Below, in pieces: positions 61,333 through 64,000 of a stretch of 64,000 nt of DNA. A model generated the notes under the pieces. The model was not told the DNA's origin. It did no database searches and saw nothing but the letters and a program-made list of their open reading frames with translations. This DNA comes from Virgibacillus_R byunsanensis (lineage in GTDB: Bacteria > Bacillota > Bacilli > Bacillales > Amphibacillaceae), in assembly GCF_042675965.1 (NCBI RefSeq), contig NZ_JBHTKJ010000034.1:3201-67200 (forward strand). Direction: 5' to 3'. The translations under genes were made by a program, and so were the position numbers. How positions within the stretch are numbered: the first letter of the stretch is position 1; every line of letters starts with the position of its first letter.

Positions 61333-61752
61333 TTATTTTACAATTAAAACAGGACATTTTGCTCGTTTCGCCACCTTATGACTCACACTACCCAGGACAA
61401 ATTCCTGCAGTACATTCAATCCTCTACTACCGATCACAACAATTTCAAAGTCATTCTCGTTAGCGTATTCCACTATGACAGGCCCTGGATCTCCTTGAAA
61501 ATTTTTGATTTCATAAGGAACTCCCGTTTCACGTGAAATTCTATCCACATCATCCATACGTTCCTTTTGTTTATCCCCTAAATCGGCTGAGTTCCAATTC
61601 TGTAGCACATTGGATTTCACTTTGTCATGATCGACAACGTAAATCACTTCAATTTTAGAATCCGGACTGCATTTAGCTATATTAAATGCATTTTCTGCCG
61701 CTCTCTTAGAGTGTTCAGACCCATCAGTTGCTAACAATATTTTTTTATACAT
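61333..61752 (-). CDS. universal stress protein, UspA family
   Basis: A 139-aa single-domain UspA protein: KILLATDGSEHSKRAAE at the N-terminus and the ATP-binding GSRGLNVLQEFVLGSVSHKVAKRAKCPVLIV-type end, with the G-2x-G-9x-G(S/T) pattern. It is 14 bp downstream of a SulP transporter gene and so co-expressed with it. SulP-Usp pairs are common in Bacillaceae, and Usp may modulate transport according to ATP. Confidence 0.93.
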   Translation of the reverse strand: MYKKILLATDGSEHSKRAAENAFNIAKCSPDSKIEVIYVVDHDKVKSNVLQNWNSADLGDKQKERMDDVDRISRETGVPYEIKNFQGDPGPVIVEYANENDFEIVVIGSRGLNVLQEFVLGSVSHKVAKRAKCPVLIVK

Positions 61753-61766
61753 CTTTTTGCCTCCCT

Positions 61767-63215
61767 TTAGTGACTACCTAGTTTATTGGCTAGTTTATTA
61801 ACTAATTCGGTACTGTCCTTATTTAATCCTCTAACATTAACCATAATATTATTTTCTTTAAATTTAGATACGATTTTATCGACTGCTGCGACTGCTGAAT
61901 CATCCCACAAATGGGAAGAACTCAAATCAATTTCAACACTCTCTACCTGTTCCTTGTAATCAAATTTTGGAATAAGTTCGGTAACAGAAGCAAAGAATAG
62001 TTCTCCTTTAACATAATATACTCTTTGGCTTTCTTCCAAGGTGCTCTCCACATTAACTTGGGAAATTTTAGATACAAAGAAGATCGCACTAAGTATAATT
62101 CCGGTAAATACTCCTATAGCTAAATTATGCGTTAAAACCACAGTTAGGACAGTGACAAGCATCACAATTGCATCACTTTTTGGTATTAGTTGAAGTGTGC
62201 GTATAGAGTTCCAATCAAATGTACTAATGGCAACCATAATCATGACCCCAGCGAGCGCTGCCATCGGAATCTGAACCACAATATCTCCAAGTACCACAAT
62301 TAAAAACATTAAAAACACACCAGCTACTAATGAAGATAATCTGCCACTTCCACCTGACTTCACATTGATGACAGATTGTCCAATCATTGCGCACCCAGCC
62401 ATCCCTCCAAAGAATCCCGTAACGATATTACTTATGCCTTGTCCTCTGCTTTCTGTATTCTTATCACTATCAGAATCTGTCATATCATCAACAATGGAAG
62501 CCGTTAATAATGATTCCAACAACCCGACCACTGCAAGACCTAGTGAATATGGAAAGATGATCATAATGGTTTCAATCGTTAGGGGAATATCGGGGATAAG
62601 AAATAGGGGTAGTGTTTGTGATATAGTCCCCATATCTCCTACATTTCTAACTCCATAGTTCATAAATAAGACAATTGCCGTTATGGAAACGATCGCAACT
62701 AATGTAGAAGGAACGGCTTTTGTTAGATAGGGAAATAAGTATATAATCGCTAACGTTAATCCGACTAAAACATAAATGATCCAGCCTTCTCCTTGAAAAT
62801 GCTGCAGTTGTGAGGTGAAAATCATAATAGCTAAAGCATTTACAAATCCAACCATCACAGACCTTGGAATGAACTTCATATACTTCGCTAATTTAAACAC
62901 GCCAAATATAATTTGAATAATTCCTGTCAAAATGGTTGCTGCTAAGAGATATTGAACACCATGCTCACTAACCAAGTCTATGAACAATAATGCCATTGCA
63001 CCTGTAGCACCTGAAATCATACCAGGCCTTCCTCCAATGAATGCAATCACAACCGCAATCGTAAATGATGCATATAAGCCAACCATTGGATCCACACCCG
63101 CTATTATCGAAAAGGCAATTGCTTCTGGTATCAAAGCTAAGGCAACAACTATACCCGAAAGAACATCACCCTTAGCATTTCCAAACCATGTCTGTTGATA
63201 TGAAAGTTTGTCCAT
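61767..63215 (-). CDS. SulP family anion transporter with STAS domain
   Basis: A ~482-aa transporter. Ten to twelve membrane helices cover ~1-380, with the SulP signature ALALIPEAIAFSIIAGVDPMVGLYAS near the N-terminus and GFFGGMAGCAMIGQSVINVKSGG in the middle. A cytoplasmic STAS domain (~385-480) contains SVEIDLSSSHLWDDSAVAAVDKIV. It likely carries sulfate, bicarbonate or another oxyanion. ATG 63215 follows GGAGGGAATAAAG and is preferred to the longer frame at 63260. It forms an operon with uspA. Confidence 0.9.
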   Translation of the reverse strand: MDKLSYQQTWFGNAKGDVLSGIVVALALIPEAIAFSIIAGVDPMVGLYASFTIAVVIAFIGGRPGMISGATGAMALLFIDLVSEHGVQYLLAATILTGIIQIIFGVFKLAKYMKFIPRSVMVGFVNALAIMIFTSQLQHFQGEGWIIYVLVGLTLAIIYLFPYLTKAVPSTLVAIVSITAIVLFMNYGVRNVGDMGTISQTLPLFLIPDIPLTIETIMIIFPYSLGLAVVGLLESLLTASIVDDMTDSDSDKNTESRGQGISNIVTGFFGGMAGCAMIGQSVINVKSGGSGRLSSLVAGVFLMFLIVVLGDIVVQIPMAALAGVMIMVAISTFDWNSIRTLQLIPKSDAIVMLVTVLTVVLTHNLAIGVFTGIILSAIFFVSKISQVNVESTLEESQRVYYVKGELFFASVTELIPKFDYKEQVESVEIDLSSSHLWDDSAVAAVDKIVSKFKENNIMVNVRGLNKDSTELVNKLANKLGSH

Positions 63216-63289
63216 CTTTATTCCTCCCTCCATTGTATTATGATCAATTTTAGGATTCACATGAGGGATGAATTAGAATTATTGGTCTT

Positions 63290-63435
63290 AGAACAAAAGT
63301 GCAAGTACCTTGAAAGACACGACAAGCATAAGCAGGCTGCGTAGTGTGGATGCCTTTACCCAAGTCGAACTGCTTATGTCACCGAGTGTCTAAGCGCTGG
63401 AGCTGGACGCGGCCGATTCTGTAGATAAATGTACA
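63290..63435. repeat. dispersed Bacillaceae repeat (GTGCAAGTACCTTGAAAG type)
   Basis: A non-coding block with AAAGTGCAAGTACCTTGAAA, TAAGCAGGCTGCG and GCGCTGGAGCTGGACGCGGC. Its right end is the inverted counterpart of 23583-23630. I recognise it as an interspersed element of Bacillaceae genomes. Confidence 0.7.
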
Positions 63436-63466
63436 AAGCTTTCAAGTTTTATTCTTTACTGATCAA

Positions 63467-63503
63467 AAATGTCCTTCCTATTATTACACTAGGCAGGACA
63501 TTT
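63467..63503. terminator. orphan hairpin
   Basis: AAATGTCCT (63467-63475) pairs with AGGACATTT (63495-63503). No gene lies directly upstream on either strand, so it is either a remnant terminator or part of the repeat region. The stretch 63504-63768 shows no gene. Confidence 0.4.
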
Positions 63504-63768
63504 CGTTTCCTTTTACTTGATATTTAATCAACCCTTTGACTTAATTTTTAAGATAGTACTCAATCCCTAATTACACTAAATATTCATTGATTTATTAATG
63601 GTAACACTTAAATGGATCAATATCAGATATGGAATTATCTAGTAGTAGGAAAGTCTTTTGAATAATGTATTTTAGGGTGACATCTGAAAATGCCTATAAA
63701 CATATGTACACAACACCCATGTATAAATAATAAACAAGATGACTGGTAATGGTATCCGTATCATGTTT

Positions 63769-63779
63769 CCCCCCCCCCC
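63769..63779. other. run of eleven C residues
   Basis: An uninterrupted C tract in otherwise AT-rich, non-coding DNA just outside the IS left end. Such tracts slip readily; here no coding sequence crosses it. Confidence 0.9.
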
Positions 63780-63794
63780 AATAATAATTATTTA

Positions 63795-64000
63795 ACGTAC
63801 TTCTGAAAGAAGTCTCCCTCTTCAAGTGTGTGAAGGGCGTAGCCCAACGGTAAGGGGGAGATGAATTTCGGTGGGGGTGACAGCCCAAAGGCTTTTTCTT
63901 TTGCTTTTTTTGTCCAGTATGGTATAATCAGTGTTATAAAGTATAAGGATTGATATAACAATGAAATTAGACAGCAATAATCATTCAGTATTCTTGATGT
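63795..64000 (+). mobile_element. left part of an IS200/IS605-family element
   Basis: The segment AGAAGTCTCCCTCTTCAAG...GGGGGAGATGAATT matches the left end of the TnpB element at 57240-57325. It is followed by a promoter (TATAAT near 63923) and the start of tnpA. The outer boundary lies between about 63795 and 63810; the element continues beyond the window. Confidence 0.75.
63961..64000 (+). CDS. tnpA: IS200/IS605 transposase TnpA, partial (5' end only)
   Basis: The window ends 13 codons into a frame reading MKLDSNNHSVFLM, which is the usual start of Y1 HUH transposases of the IS200/IS605 family (M.LD...HSV..L.YH). The catalytic HUH and tyrosine residues lie beyond the window. It follows the element's left end and a promoter. 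AAGGATTG is the ribosome site. Confidence 0.8.
   Translation, partial: MKLDSNNHSVFLM

Noticed and set aside
63694..63888. 64-codon minus-strand frame
   Set aside because: It crosses the C tract and the IS left end and has no ribosome site; it is a shadow of non-coding DNA.

Overview
The window is AT-rich chromosomal DNA of an endospore-forming member of the Bacillaceae. Two SspH spore proteins, a CwlJ/SleB-type hydrolase, YpjP, a DesK/DesR/Des module, strong GGAGG ribosome sites and several TTG/GTG starts support this. Betaine uptake, two cation/proton antiporters and dispersed repeats I associate with Virgibacillus/Oceanobacillus-type genomes suggest a halotolerant genus, but no rRNA or housekeeping marker fixes it.

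Layout. 1-9.5 kb: minus-strand housekeeping genes (betaine-binding lipoprotein, FAH hydrolase, PfpI, a very large membrane protein, spore-type hydrolase) with a nonsense-broken zinc-ribbon gene. 9.7-20.9 kb: a defence-like island. It holds a tightly coupled five-gene operon (1088-aa sigma-region-4 protein, PLD-like/helicase fusion, 57-aa protein, DndD/Rad50-like ATPase, 150-aa protein), a membrane coiled-coil gene, and a PmeII-like restriction endonuclease convergent with an HTH-fused C5 methyltransferase. The five-gene operon has Dnd-like parts but no sulfur-transfer genes and is the best candidate here for an undescribed system. 21-26 kb: a DUF1538 pair with a double PII protein, a K+/H+-type antiporter and a GmhB-like phosphatase. 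26-29.2 kb: a SAM riboswitch in front of an unknown 68-aa gene, and arsRBC. 29.3-32.4 kb: pstSCA behind a clear Pho box, without pstB. 32.4-37.3 kb: a chemoreceptor and des-desK-desR with a DesR-like operator. 37.4-41.3 kb: small enzymes, a 21-nt-period GCGC array, a CDGSH protein and a frameshifted CPA1 antiporter.

41.3-50 kb: a complete Tad/Flp pilus locus on the minus strand with a divergent DUF192 gene and a second TadG-like gene. 50-52.2 kb: a sulfite-oxidase-family enzyme, a CBS protein and tRNA-Asn. 52.4-55.9 kb: an envelope module (coiled coil, NodB deacetylase, M23 peptidase, bactofilin) ending against a TnpB-only IS200/IS605 element with a recognisable omega-RNA-like right end. 57.3-61.3 kb: spore genes, a CAP lipoprotein, YpjP and a GNAT enzyme. 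61.3-64 kb: UspA with a SulP transporter, repeats, and the left end of a second IS200/IS605 element whose tnpA runs off the window.

Functionally, most units are self-contained and bounded by strong hairpin terminators. Four regulatory sites could be read directly: a SAM-I riboswitch, a PhoP box, a DesR-type palindrome and a palindrome in the methyltransferase leader. Decay is visible at several places: a nonsense codon, a frameshift, and remnants of GNAT, FAD-dehydrogenase and unknown genes.
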